Source: Ophiocordyceps camponoti-saundersi (nom. inval.) (lineage: Eukaryota; Ascomycota; Sordariomycetes; Hypocreales; Ophiocordycipitaceae). From it: a DNA stretch of 32,331 nt. Location of the stretch: NCBI GenBank assembly GCA_003339415.1, contig PDHQ01000356.1:1-32331 (forward strand), read 5' to 3'. Both the position numbers and the translations under genes were made by a program. The notes under the pieces were generated by a model. The model did not search any database. It was not told the origin of the DNA and saw only the letters and a program-made list of their open reading frames with translations. Shown piece by piece: positions 9,301-19,959 of this stretch (its first letter is position 1; each line of letters begins with the position of its first letter).

Positions 9301-12299
9301 AACTTAATTAGGATTTCCTTAATAAAAAGTATAACGATATGTATTTATAAGGTAAGATAGAATAGGCGCTTAAAGCTTTACCTTTCGCTAGCCCGTATTT
9401 TATTATTTGGAGAAAAGGTAAACTACGTATCGTTAACGACTTACGAGCTTTAAATAGCGTGGCCGTTCCCGATATATATCTAATACCTCTCCCTTAAGAT
9501 ATAATCTATAAGTTAGCAGGCAAAAAGGTTATTTCTACTATTAATGCTCGAAGCTTCTTCTATTAGTTTCTCGTTTATCTAGATTACCGAGAGCGGTTTA
9601 CGATTACTTCCTACTGCGGATTAGAGAGGGCTATAGTCGCTTTTATAGGGTATAAAAATTCTCCTGCCTATATATAAAGATTCGTCGATTATATTCTCCG
9701 ACTATATAAAGTATACGCCGCCGGATATATCGACGATATAGTAATCTTCTCCGATACCCTAGAAGATTATATTAAGTATCTAACTATAGTGTTTAATCTT
9801 TTTATTAGTATAAATCTTTCCCTCTCTGCTCCTAAATTATTCCTTTATTACCTATCTATAGAAATGTTAGGGTACTACGTCGACGGATTCGCACTAATAA
9901 ACACTTAATCTCGGGTAAAAGCCCTGCGAGATATCGAGTTCCCTAATACCCTGCAACGTCTCGAGCAGTAGATTAGATTAGTCGGATAGATAAGATATCT
10001 TATTCCCCGTTTTGCGCAAAGAATTAACCCTTTTTAGAAACGCAAAACGGTAATATTCCGAGAAGGACGGGAAAATAAAGCACCCGTTACTAGACCGAAG
10101 AGAAACACCTTTACCTCTCGGTCTAAGATTATCCCGACGAAGGAAGAAACCGACTATTTTAACGATATTACTAATGCCCTTTATAACGACGCTGCTTTTA
10201 GTTAGTTCTTTCCTAACCGTTAACTCTTTTTGCAAATCGATGCCTCCTAGGAGAACGGTTTTGTAGCCTATCTTTTCTATATCGATAACGAGGAATCTTA
10301 GAAACTATCTTTAGCTCCGCCCCGGCAGTCTATTAGACCTATCTACTATCTTAGTCGCACCCTTAAACCGGCCGAAACTAGATACTAGCTAACTAAACTT
10401 AAGATCTCCTACTTAGTATAGGCCTATCGTAAACTCCGGACTTATTTAATCGGAACCCGGAAACCGAAGATTATAGTTTTTACGGATTATGCCGCGATTT
10501 TAGTAATTATAAAATAGACCTCTCCTTTTACTACTAGTATAAGGAGCAATAATTACCTTACTCTCGCTTCTTAGTTTCTAAGTTAATACCCTCTTAAAGT
10601 CCGATATATCCTAGGTACTTTTAACGTTCTCGCAGACTCTCTCTCACGCCTCCCCTTAAAGGCAATCCCGGAAAAAGGATAAGGAGAACTTAAGGATATC
10701 TAGGAGGATTATATCGACTAGGACCACGTACTTATTTCCTTAAAGGCTATTCTTAATAACGCCTTCTAACGTAGGATTTCCGAAAGATATCTCCTCGAGA
10801 TACGATAGTTTAAAATCTTAAAGTAACTTAGAGACGAAGACTCTCGGGAAGGACTCTCTTTTATCCGAGCGAACGGCTTATTATATCTTAAGGATATCGA
10901 CGGTTAACGACGACTTTATATTCCCGAAAACTACGCTAAAGAAATTATTTCCGAGCACTACCTTTGTAAATTTTACACCGGTCGAAGACGCATATAGGCC
11001 GAACTCTCCTCTAGTTTTATTATTTCCCGACTAAAGAAGAAGATTAACGATTTCGTAGATAAATGCGACATTTATAGATATAATTAAACTAATAGATAGC
11101 CTCCCCTTAGGGAAATAGTTCCGATCCGTTCCCCGGCGATTCCCTTTTATACGATCGTAATAGACTTTATTACCGGACTCCCTTTAGTCCTTTCGGAAAA
11201 CTTACCCTAGTCTGAACCCGAAGGAAAGTTTTATAATACCCTCCTTACTATCACCGATAAGTTCTCGAAGATATATATTTTAACCCCCGGACACGATTAC
11301 TTTACCGCCGAAGAATAGGCTTAGCGGCTGCACTACGAGCTTACCCGTTATAACTAGGGACTCCTAAAGCAAATCATTTCCGATCGGGATCCGAAGTTTA
11401 TATCCGAACTCTAGAGGACCTTATAGTCTGCCTTTAGCACTAAACTCCTAATATCGACTATATACTACCCGTAAACCGATAGTCTATCCGAAAGATAGAA
11501 CTAGACTATTAAAATCGCTCTTAGATTCTTCGCTGCTAACTTCCCGATAAAGCGATAGATTAACGCCCTACCGGCTCTTTAGTTTTCTCTTAATAACTCC
11601 TTCTCCTCGGTTATTAAAACTACGCTAAGTAAGTTACTTACTAGATTCCGGATAGACGATAGTCTCCGTTATTTAGGCGACTAAGCTTCTCCTAGATCCC
11701 GGGAAATGTTAAAGGACGAGGCAGTTATCTCTATTACCTGCGCCTAAGCTGCGATAAAACGACGTTATAATAAGAAATATCGGAAGCTCGAGTTTAAGCC
11801 CGGCGATTAGGTCTAGCTAAAACTTAGGAAAGGATATTCTATTCCTAACGGACGAGTAGCGAAGCTTTCGGAACGGCAAACTAGGCCCTTCCGCGTAATC
11901 GAATAAATCGGCTATCTAGCTTATTAACTAGATCTTAATAACTCTATAAATATCTATCCCGTTATATTAGTTATTTAACTTCGACTAGCCGACGCTCTAG
12001 GAGAACGACCTAGCCCTGAGCCTGATACTAATAACTATAAGATCGAACGAATCCTCGATAGGAGAAAGGTTAAAAGAGGATAAGGTGCTGCTCGAATAGA
12101 GTATCTCGTATATTAGAAAGGATACCCGAATAATAATAATTAATAGGTGGCCGAAAAGGACTTCTAATAAAAGGAGATAATCGAAGAATTCGAGAAAGAG
12201 AAGGACGAGTTAGAAGCCCGGCTAGATATTACTAGGAAAAAACGTGCAAATACTCTTAAAGAGTACCGGCTATTAGAATAAGGTGAACGAGTTACCTAG
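6333..12299 (+). pseudogene. Chromovirus gag-pol with C-terminal chromodomain, RIP-inactivated
   Basis: One reading phase (codons starting at multiples of 3) runs for about 1,990 codons with no net indel. Gag covers about 6333-7900, with a repeated acidic/Lys-rich segment near 6700-6830. Protease at about 8300-8345 reads IYIDTRVDRSLI; the Asp codon is 8316-8318 and the DTG Gly is now Arg. RT (about 9260-9860) shows LRIVNDLRALNSV and YIDDIVIFSD, with YIDD at 9726-9737. RNase H (about 10220-10530) shows LFLQIDAS and VFTDYAA, but the TELE block reads TKLK. The integrase zinc finger (about 10945-11090) has lost a His and a Cys to Tyr. The DDE residues remain at 11163, 11382 and 11490. The chromodomain (about 12042-12165) shows IERILDRRKV and IEYLVY*KGYP. 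The stops are TAG/TAA apart from one TGA at 8097. No start ATG remains; 6333 is the start of clearly coding sequence. Confidence 0.9.
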
Positions 12300-12540
12300 T
12301 AACGAACGCGTGAAATTACTAGGAAATAATAAACCTAACGCGTCGCCGTTTGCACTAGATTTCCCTCTATTTTCCCACCTTTTCTCTCTCACCTCTTCTC
12401 TCTTCTATTTATCCTCTATTATCCCCCTCTATATTTCCTATCTTTATCACATCTTTCCTACGTATTATATCTATTCCCCTTATAGTTATTCCCTTTTATT
12501 CTCTAATTCTATTCGTTTTCTTCTTATTTTTCCTTCTTTT

Positions 12541-14223
12541 ATGCCTAAGATCGATCCGCCTTATAGTGATCCCTATCGTTCTCGCGATAGAACCTACCGT
12601 AAGCTATTCTACGAATAGCTAATTCGCACTCCCCCTGCACTCACCTTCGAAGGCTTTAAGAGAGCTATTTAGCTATTTAGAAACCTCGCCGAACTCTAGT
12701 ATTCGTTTAAATCACTTGCCTATAAATTCGACGACTAGAAATCGAATAACCGTATAATATTCGTCGCCTAGAAATAGGCACTCCGAGAAGAAAGCTACGA
12801 TCTATCTTTTAGCAAATTAGACGGTCGTGTTTACTATATCGACCGAAAAGCAAAGAGATAAGCTAACGGCGAAAGACTCCCTAACGACGAAGATTATAAT
12901 TCGGAGCACTCGCTCTTAGATAACGAATACTCTAGCTTTAACGACTCTCTGCCTAAAGTTTCTAAGGTTATGGCGCCTAGATATTCCACTCGATAAACTG
13001 CCGCGGTATCTTCTTCTGCTGCTAGCTTAGCCTCTAAAGTACCGGCCACTTCGTTAAGAAGCCGTGCCCGCCCTGCGCTTCTATACTCCCTTGCTAATAT
13101 TAAAGGGAATATCTTTCCGTAGTCCGATTAACCCGGAAAGAACTACTACGGCGCGTACGCGCTATTAGAAGTTATAAAGGATTATATTAAGGGCCTAGTT
13201 AGCGGGTAAGTTTACTAAGACTCCGAAGAATTAGAGGAGATTAAGAGGATCCTAGCTATTATCTCGTATGCCGACTGCTTTAGTAAAATAGAACGAATAG
13301 CATTAGCAGCTATAGAAAAGGAGACTAAGGTCGAGGGAGCAGCTCCTATCTTTAGCAAATCCCTAGCAAGGCGTTTTATTACTCCTCCTACTCCTACTTA
13401 ACAAAGCGTCCTTAGAACCCCTAATAAGCAAACTCGTTCCGCCTCTTAGTAACCCGTAACTCTAGCAACTATTTCTAAAACTACTATTTAATTTCAAGAA
13501 GTTCTAGAAGCTGAAAATATTAAGGAGGCCGATAATAACTTCCTAGTAACTCGCTACGATAGTTTAGTCTAGGTCGTTAAACACTCTCCTACCCTCTTCG
13601 TAATATATTACGATAAGTAAGCTTTAGTATTCTAGGATATAGATATCGCTCTAATCTAAGCAACTTGCTTTAACGAGTGCCTCGCTAAATATAATATTTC
13701 CCTTAGCCTAAGTTATATAGCAAAAATATTCGGTATTAGCGATAAATAGATTATCGATTTCCCTATTTTTATGCCTATCTTGCTCGACACTCCCGCTCTT
13801 AAGAACGTATCGCTCGATATCGATAAGGTCGCTATATTTATTAATAAGAAGTCCGTATTAAATAATTCTAGCAAAATTCTAGAGTTTTACGAAAGGAACC
13901 GTTAGGACTCGCACGTTTATGCGAGAGAATAGACGCATCTGCCTAGCGAGAATATCGTTATATTGCTTCCAGCCGTTACCGTTAATTATATACTCTCTTT
14001 AGCCTAGAGCGATATTATCGGAAATAAAATAACCCTAAACCCTAGTAGTATTCCGGTCTTTAATATCCTAGATTTAGTTAAGACAGCTCCCGATAATATC
14101 GCTAAAAAGCTATATAGTTAGATAGGCAGCCTAGTTAAACCCTCTAATAATACTAAATATACTACGACTATTAAACCTATTAACGCGGACCCTTTCGTTA
14201 ATATAACGATAGACTAAGGTATT
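12541..14223 (+). pseudogene. Unrecognised accessory frame between pol and 3' LTR
   Basis: An ATG at 12541 opens a frame (MPKIDPPYSDPYRSRDRTYR) that stays in one phase for about 560 codons to 14223, interrupted only by TAG/TAA, which is the same decay pattern as gag-pol. The residue mix looks coding: acidic stretches (for example NEYSSFNDSLPKV near 12930), a Ser/Ala/Pro/Arg-rich low-complexity part (about 12960-13080), a block YYGAYALLEVIKDYIKGLV (about 13144-13200) and a more ordered C-terminal half. I see no RT, protease, zinc-finger or integrase motif, no signal peptide and no convincing membrane anchor, so there is no basis for calling it env. It lies inside the LTRs, about 240 bases after the pol stop in another phase, so it would need its own expression mechanism. 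CpA depletion is milder here than in pol. I do not recognise the family. Confidence 0.6.
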
Positions 14224-14307
14224 CCTTAGCTCTCTGCACCGTATCGGCACGAACCGTAGCAGAGAACACGTTAATAACGCGCTCTGCACTAAGAGCACGC
14301 GTCGCAC

Positions 14308-14398
14308 CGTTTAACTATTAATACGTAACGGTCTTTATATCTATTCTACTATTAATAAGTAATAGATCTCTAAGTCGTTTAACTATTAATAAGTAACG
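14308..14398. repeat. Pair of 23-bp near-identical repeats
   Basis: The segment CGTTTAACTATTAATA(C/A)GTAACG occurs at 14308-14330 and 14376-14398 with one difference, and a partial third copy (CTATTAATAAGTAA) lies near 14349-14362. Just upstream, about 14254-14275, GCAGAG...CTCTGC can pair. The block sits between the accessory frame and the 3' LTR and may be a short structured tail or regulatory stretch. Confidence 0.5.
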
Positions 14399-14501
14399 AC
14401 TATTATATCTACTAAGCCTAGGCAAGAACCCCGTAGATTAATATGCTTTTAGTATTTTTTTTTAATATTTTTATAATATAGTACTAGTTATATATTATTT
14501 A

Positions 14502-14798
14502 TCCCACACTCTATACGCTATAAACAGAGAAAGAACATCGGCCGCAATAAGAAGGCTATATAAAGCCTATTCGCTATAGACTGCTCGCGATACACGCCTA
14601 AGGATAAGCATAACTATCCGCAACATAGTCGACCCTGCTGCTATTTATAATATCTTAGACGCCTCCGTCTTCGCAGGATACACGGTACCTGAAGCTATAG
14701 ACTATATCTCTTGCGCCAGTTACGGCAAGATTATCCGTATTCGCTCTCGTGTTATTATAGGCGCTAGTCTATATAATAAGGATAGTAAGATATTTTCC
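14502..14798 (+). pseudogene. Short unassigned reading frame upstream of the 3' LTR
   Basis: About 99 codons remain open except for one TAG, with a coding-like composition around IVDPAAIYNILDASVFAGY and PEAIDYISCASYGKIIRIR. It is in a different phase from the accessory frame and separated from it by an AT-rich stretch at about 14440-14500. It could be a second exon or a separate small gene of the element, or chance openness. No family is recognised. Confidence 0.3.
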
Positions 14799-14799
14799 T

Positions 14800-15139
14800 T
14801 TATTCTATTCCTTTAGTTCGTATATTACGTCGCGTCCTTATTATTCCTATTTTTCTTTCTTAGTGTTACGATGCCCTTTACCGTGACGCATATTTTTCTA
14901 TATATATCTAACACATATTGCAATTTTCCTTTATTATTCTTATCTTATTCTTCTATTTCTTTCCTGCCTTACATAGATTAATTCACTTCTCTATACGCAG
15001 ATCCCCGATAATATTTCTTAATCTATAAATAGATATAATTATTAGAGTTAATATAGAAAAAGCCTTTAAGTATAATAATAGTTTCTAAAGTAAAATAGGG
15101 AGTTAATAAGGCTATTAGAATTCTTTTCCGGCCCGGGGA
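14800..15139. other. Non-coding tail before 3' LTR
   Basis: AT-rich sequence with T-rich runs and no sustained frame. The phrase GGGAGTTAATA near 15097-15107 resembles the LTR start at 15136-15146 and may be a decayed copy of the polypurine/LTR junction. Confidence 0.35.
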
Positions 15140-15747
15140 GTTAATACGGGACGTGTAACAATACCCCTACAAATCGCCTAACCTCTCATAACATTTCCCT
15201 AGGATTTCCTAGGATTTCCCGCCTTAGGATTTTACTCGGATTTCCCCTAGAAACTTCATTACCTTTACGCTTAGGAAATTACTAGGATTTCCTCTTAGGA
15301 TTTCTCTATAATAACTCTTAGGATTTTACTAAGATTTCTAGTAAGATCTAGCATTAAAATATACCTCTAGAAATCTCCGGATTTTACTAGGAAATCCCCG
15401 TGCGTTAGGAAATCACCGCGCACTAGGAAATCTCTATTTCACTAATATACTCGGAAATCACCGTGAAATCCCCTTAGGTAAATACCTTTAGGATTATACT
15501 AGGAAATCTTCCTTAAGCTCCTAGCTATATAATTAGCCTAGTATTCCTTTAGGTAGCAATTTAGATTCTTTTATAGTTACTATTTTAATTCTTAAAAGAC
15601 TCTTACCTATACTTATACCTTTTATAGTAGCTATTCTATAATCTTATAATCGGTAGCTAGCCCGTCTCCCTTTCCTATATACTATATCTAGTAGCTAGCC
15701 TAGCATATACGACTACTAGTAGATTATACGTATAAGCGCATATTAAC
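15140..15747 (+). repeat. 3' LTR of the chromovirus
   Basis: Partner of 5554-6161. Its ends form a perfect 7-bp inverted repeat, GTTAATA...TATTAAC. A short purine run, GGGGAG, ending at 15140 is a weak polypurine-tract candidate. At several CA positions this copy keeps CA where the other has TA, and the reverse at others, so the two LTRs were mutated independently after insertion. Confidence 0.92.
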
Positions 15748-16889
15748 ACTGCTCCCTATGCCTATACCCGTTATAATACGGGAGTAGATGCCCGTTTCCC
15801 TTATAGTCTTCGTTTCGCTAGAATATATAGCAAAGCGCCTTGCTCCTATGCCTATTCCTATTTCCCCCGTCCCTCTTATTAATATCTAAGTCCGTAAGGC
15901 GGGTTCGGTATATAAATACTTAAATATTACGTTAGTTATCTACCTTATCGTAAAATTACTTAGAATAATACTAATAGAAATTAAAAATTACTATCCTATC
16001 CTTATTAGGATTTCTACCTGCCCCCTAGCTTTTACTAGCACGTGCCCCTAACTATTTTACTAGGATTTCGCCTACTACGGTTTTTCTCTTTTCCCTCCTT
16101 CTCCGTAGCTTAGAATCTTTATTTATAGTGCTAATACTATTATTTACTTAATATCTCCTTTCCGTAATAATATTTAGTAAACGTAGCTATTATAATATTT
16201 ATATTATATTAACTAACTAAGTATTCCTATACCCCCTAAAAAATTCTTTACTAAATTTTCCGACTTTCTCCCTATAGCGCCTTCTCGTCCCCGTCGCTAT
16301 TCTCTAAAGATATATAACCGCGATAACGGCACGGTCTTATAAAACCTAACTATATCTAATAAGTTGTTACTCTATTAACCTTTCTATTCCGTATATCCGA
16401 ATATTAAAATAAAAGCTAAATATTATAAAAGAAACTCTAAAACCGATATTAAGCTTAAAGAGAATAATACTAAACCCGATATAAAGATAATAAATACTAA
16501 AGTTAAAAAATAATCTAAACCTATATCTATAAGCTATATTTCTTATTCTCTTTATCTCCCTTCCTTTTTATATTATATACCTACTAATTATAAGCTCTAT
16601 TTAAAAACTAGCCCTTTCCGCCTTTTAAAACGACTAATAACTAGTTAGGTCGCCTTCGTAATATCACGCTCCTAAGTATTAAGGTCGAAGATATTCCGAC
16701 TATCCGTATTAAAAAATCTTTAAAAAATAAATTATCTCCTTCTTCTAATAAAAAGCCGGCGTCTAAAAAAGCTAAGCGAAATAGTTTACTTAAAAAAGCA
16801 GTCTAGGTATTACTATTATAAAACTCTAAAGCTAGCTTTCCCTCTATTATACTATATTTTATAACTATACGCTAATATATATCCTATAA
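15748..16889. other. AT-rich stretch with a weak coding remnant
   Basis: Mostly RIP-like filler. A plus-strand frame from about 16232 to 16513 stays open apart from two TAA codons and has a Lys/Asn-rich, coding-like composition (PSRPRRYSLKIYNRDNG near 16280-16330). A Lys/Ser-rich stretch in another phase lies at about 16670-16800. Neither could be assigned. They could be upstream parts of the same duplicated host segment as the Rrp5 fragment, but I cannot show that. Confidence 0.3.
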
Positions 16890-17740
16890 GTAATAGTAGC
16901 GGATACCTATAGCGCGTAACTATTAAGTCTAGTAACGGTTACCTCGTAGCTAGTAACGTCCGTAAGGTTAAAGAGTATAGCGTATTTATCGTTATTAATA
17001 ACTTAGCTAACGTTAGCAGCCTATATCGTAGTAGTTAGACGGCCGATAATCCGGTTAAGGACGCGATTAAATTATATAAAGCGCGGGATATCGTTAAATA
17101 TAAAGTGCTTAACGTTAACACGTAGAAGCGGAAATTTAGCCTTAGCCTTAACTAATTACTCTTTAAGATAAAGATAGCGATATAGCTTATCCGCACTCGG
17201 ATAAGGATAACGGAGGTGCTGCTCTCGTTAATAGCGATATAGATATAAATAATATCGTCTTAAAGTTATAAAAGAGCGATAACTAAGTAATAGAGAATAT
17301 AAGCGATATAGAAGGAGAGTAAAATAACGCTAAACTTTAAATTAGCGGCGGCGGTCTCGGGGCGCCTAAGAAAATCTTATAAGCTACCTACCCGCTTTAC
17401 TTATCTTACTCTAAACCTAGCTCCGATAAGGAGCCTAGCTTTAGCGGTAAATAGCTAGCGTAACGAAAAAAAAGAAGAAGGCTTCGGTTAAGGTTTATAG
17501 GACGATTACGCTCGACGCGCACGCCCCGTAGACGGCGAGCGACTACGAGCGGCTACTCCTCGGTTAGGCTTAGTTATCGGCGCTATCTATCGCGTATATA
17601 TCTTTCCGGATATACGTAAGCGAGCTGCTTAAGGCGCGTAAGGTAGCGGGGCGTGCGATTAAGATTATTAGCGTGCGGGAAGAGGGCGAGAAGCTAAACG
17701 TCTAAGTTACCTATCTTAACCTCGTAGTTATATTTCCGGA
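16890..17740 (+). pseudogene. rrp5: Rrp5 C-terminal fragment (S1 domain, linker and HAT repeats), RIP-degraded
   Basis: The decayed translation follows the C-terminal third of Rrp5, a large S1-domain and HAT-repeat protein needed for small- and large-subunit rRNA processing in the nucleolus. A last S1 domain (about 16940-17155) reads VRKVKEYSVFIVI, NVSSLYRSS and ADNPVKDAIKLYK. An acidic linker follows (about 17161-17340; GGAALVNSDIDINN). A Lys run and the start of the HAT region read SDYERLLLG, SELLKARKVAGRAIKIISVR and EKLNV*VTYLNL, where the stop replaces the expected Trp. The similarity fades after about 17735, so the rest of the HAT domain is missing. Phases 2, 1 and 0 are used in turn, with frameshifts near 17160 and in the A-run at 17466-17473, besides TAG/TAA stops. 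Rrp5 is normally an essential single-copy gene, so this should be a duplicated fragment, with the functional gene elsewhere. Confidence 0.82.
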
Positions 17741-17939
17741 GGCGGGCGCGATTAATAGGCAGGGTATTCTAAGCGCCCGATATATAAAGGTATCTTTATC
17801 TTAAGACGCTTAAATAATACGCCCCTATAACTTTTAGATAATTCCCTTTTAGTAATTTTCTATACTGCCGTTTGCTATTTATATTTCCTTTCTATACTCT
17901 CGCTTACGTTACCTTATAACTTTCGTAATATACTATACT

Positions 17940-18880
17940 CTATCCTAGGACGTGCCTATTAGCTTTAGCCGTCTTAATAAAGTTCGCTATAGTTCCGTCT
18001 AATAATTCGGAAAACCCGCTCTTATTATAGGAATTCCCTATAATAATATAATTAGCGTATCGGTTCCTAAACGCCCCGTATATAATAATATAGTCGTAGA
18101 ACGCCCGGGGCACCCTATTATTACGATAATAGCGGTATCGATTAACTACCTCCTACGACTAGCTATTATAATACCTTATATCTAGTCGCACTACCTAAAG
18201 AGGCGAGTAATATATATCTAATCCGTATTATTTAGGTTATTAATAATTACCGTAAGAGTTATATTTCTTTTCGGCGGCATAGCTACTACCTAGCTCTCCT
18301 AGTCCTATTTTACCTCGTTATTTCCCGCTTTTCCGAAACGAATTTCTCCTAGACTTATATTTATCGTATAGCACTTAAGTTTCTTAGCGGAATCTGCTAA
18401 TATCGTTCCTAGCGTATAGTAAAGCTTCCCGTTATATACGCTTTTCGTAATTTACCCGAACGGGGATCTTAGGAAGTTCACCGCTATATAAGTCTCGGAT
18501 AATAATATTTCGCGATCTCGATATAATAATAACCCTTAAGAAATCGTAAAATACTTAAAAAGCGTGCGCGAGGGAAAAAACACTAAATACTACCCGTTTC
18601 TAATAATAAATAGAGTAAACTTAACGGAGAGAGGATTTTTTTCCACGCCGCATAACTAATTTTTATATTTTATATATATACGGCTTCGATTACTAAGTCG
18701 TTACGTGTTTATTCCCTTACTATATCTATAAGTTACGATCTCTTCCCTCTAAACACCTCCTTTACTATTTTATAAGTATTCTTATCTTTCACGCCCGATT
18801 CTATATACCGTTTTTATAGCTATATTACTTTAGATAGACTTCGCTACTTACCCACGTGCTCTTCTCTACTAACTAATTAA
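17940..18880 (-). pseudogene. Repeated gene family, copy A
   Basis: The first of four related decayed genes. The minus strand reads SPFG*ITKSVYNGKLYYTL (about 18470-18410), VVAMPPKRNITLTVIINN (about 18285-18230) and, after a one-base loss, AFYDYI...GAFRNRYANYIIIGN (about 18110-18040). An upstream part near 18880-18740 (VAKSI*SNIAIKTVYR) corresponds to the middle of copy D. The Lys/Glu-rich N-terminus found in B and D is not visible. Stops are TAG/TAA. The family is not recognised; the core block, two aromatic-rich strands ending in an RYANYI motif, is shared by all four copies and is therefore a real protein feature rather than chance. Confidence 0.55.
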
Positions 18881-19332
18881 AACCTAGGATTATAATACCC
18901 GCGCGTTACGAGAATATTACGAGTAGAAATATATAAAAATAATATAGTATCTTAAGTCTTATCTAAAAACGTAGTAGAGAACGGTATAGTCTTTGTAAGT
19001 AGCGAGTATAAATAATAACGCTATAATCTTACCGCTTAGCTATATACCTTAAACTACTTTATAGCGATCGTTTCCTTTTTAGGATTTTTAGTTATTACTT
19101 ATAAGATTAATACTTACTTTTAAGCTATAAAGGAAGCACCTTCTAATTTATATATACGTAATACTTTCTAGGTATGTTATACTTATATAATAATAATAAT
19201 TAAGGTACGTACTATTACTACGATTCTATTATAAGGTGACGGCAGCACTAATAAAGGTGTTAATATTCCTAATACTATAACTAGGATAATAACTCTGCTA
19301 GGTTTATATTACTAAACTAGGCCCTTAAAGAG

Positions 19333-19790
19333 GGCTAGCAGCGCTAACTAAGTAAGAGGGATGCTTATAGGGTAGGTCGTATAATAGATTCCTCTTTAGA
19401 CCGCTATATAATAAGCGATAAAGAACCTATAATAATCGCCGTCGATAGATAGGTTTATAACGCCTCGTCTTCTAATACCGAATATAACTCCTTATAAAGG
19501 TAGAGATATAGCGCGCCCGTAGTTAAAAGGAAACGCGCTTTACTAAATAGTCGGATAAGCTAACGAATATAACCGAGTCCTGCCGACCGTATAATAAGCC
19601 TCCTTGCTAGTTAAACGTATAGCTTCTATATACCGATCGAAACGCTAAATAACGATACTCGAAATATTATCTTAATACCCCGACTATCTCCTCTACTTAC
19701 TTAGAGACCTAGCGTATAAAGAGCCGAACTCTTAGAGAGATTTTTAGCACGTACCCTACGATACGATTTAAGAGTATTATACGCGGTAAT
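19333..19790 (+). pseudogene. Unassigned coding remnant between copies A and B
   Basis: A plus-strand frame of about 150 codons with only TAG/TAA interruptions and plausible residue use: RVGRIIDSSLDRYIISDKEP, then VVKRKRALLNSRIS and FYIPIETLNNDTRNIILIPR, then LLERFLARTLRYDLRVLYAV. It has no counterpart between copies B and C. No family is recognised; it may be a neighbour gene captured with the duplicated unit. Confidence 0.35.
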
Positions 19791-19959
19791 TTAGCAATAA
19801 AACGCGTCCTTACCTAGCTTATTTAATACTTATAAATAGTATATTTTTAAAATTTTTAGAAAATTCCCCTTTAAGCACTTTTCTTATTATAACCTACTAT
19901 CTATATTCTTTTAGCATACTCCCCCTTTCGTTACCTTATAACCTTAGGCACTTATAATA

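Larger units (their letters stand above)
5554..15747 (+). mobile_element. Complete Ty3/Gypsy chromovirus with accessory frame, RIP-degraded
   Basis: Two 608-bp LTRs (5554-6161 and 15140-15747) flank about 9 kb. A primer-site candidate directly follows the 5' LTR. One plus-strand frame encodes gag, protease, RT, RNase H and integrase in Gypsy order and ends in a chromodomain, which places it among the chromoviruses of filamentous fungi. A second long frame lies between pol and the 3' LTR. At about 10.2 kb the element is larger than the 5.5-8 kb typical of fungal chromoviruses, and the accessory region accounts for the difference. I found no matching target-site duplication outside the LTRs; mutation may have erased it or my ends may be slightly off. 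Confidence 0.9.

Noticed and set aside
9978..10235. Open minus-strand frame of 85 codons
   Set aside because: It lies antisense to the RT/RNase H part of the chromovirus pol, which is clearly the real frame; openness is a by-product of the complementary strand.
12283..12540. Open plus-strand frame running into the accessory gene start
   Set aside because: The translation is T-rich low-complexity (Phe/Leu/Ser/Tyr) and overlaps the pol end. The coding-like part begins at the ATG at 12541, so this is treated as leader sequence.
12541..14223. Envelope gene of a retrovirus-like element
   Set aside because: No signal peptide, fusion peptide, cleavage site or convincing membrane anchor could be seen.
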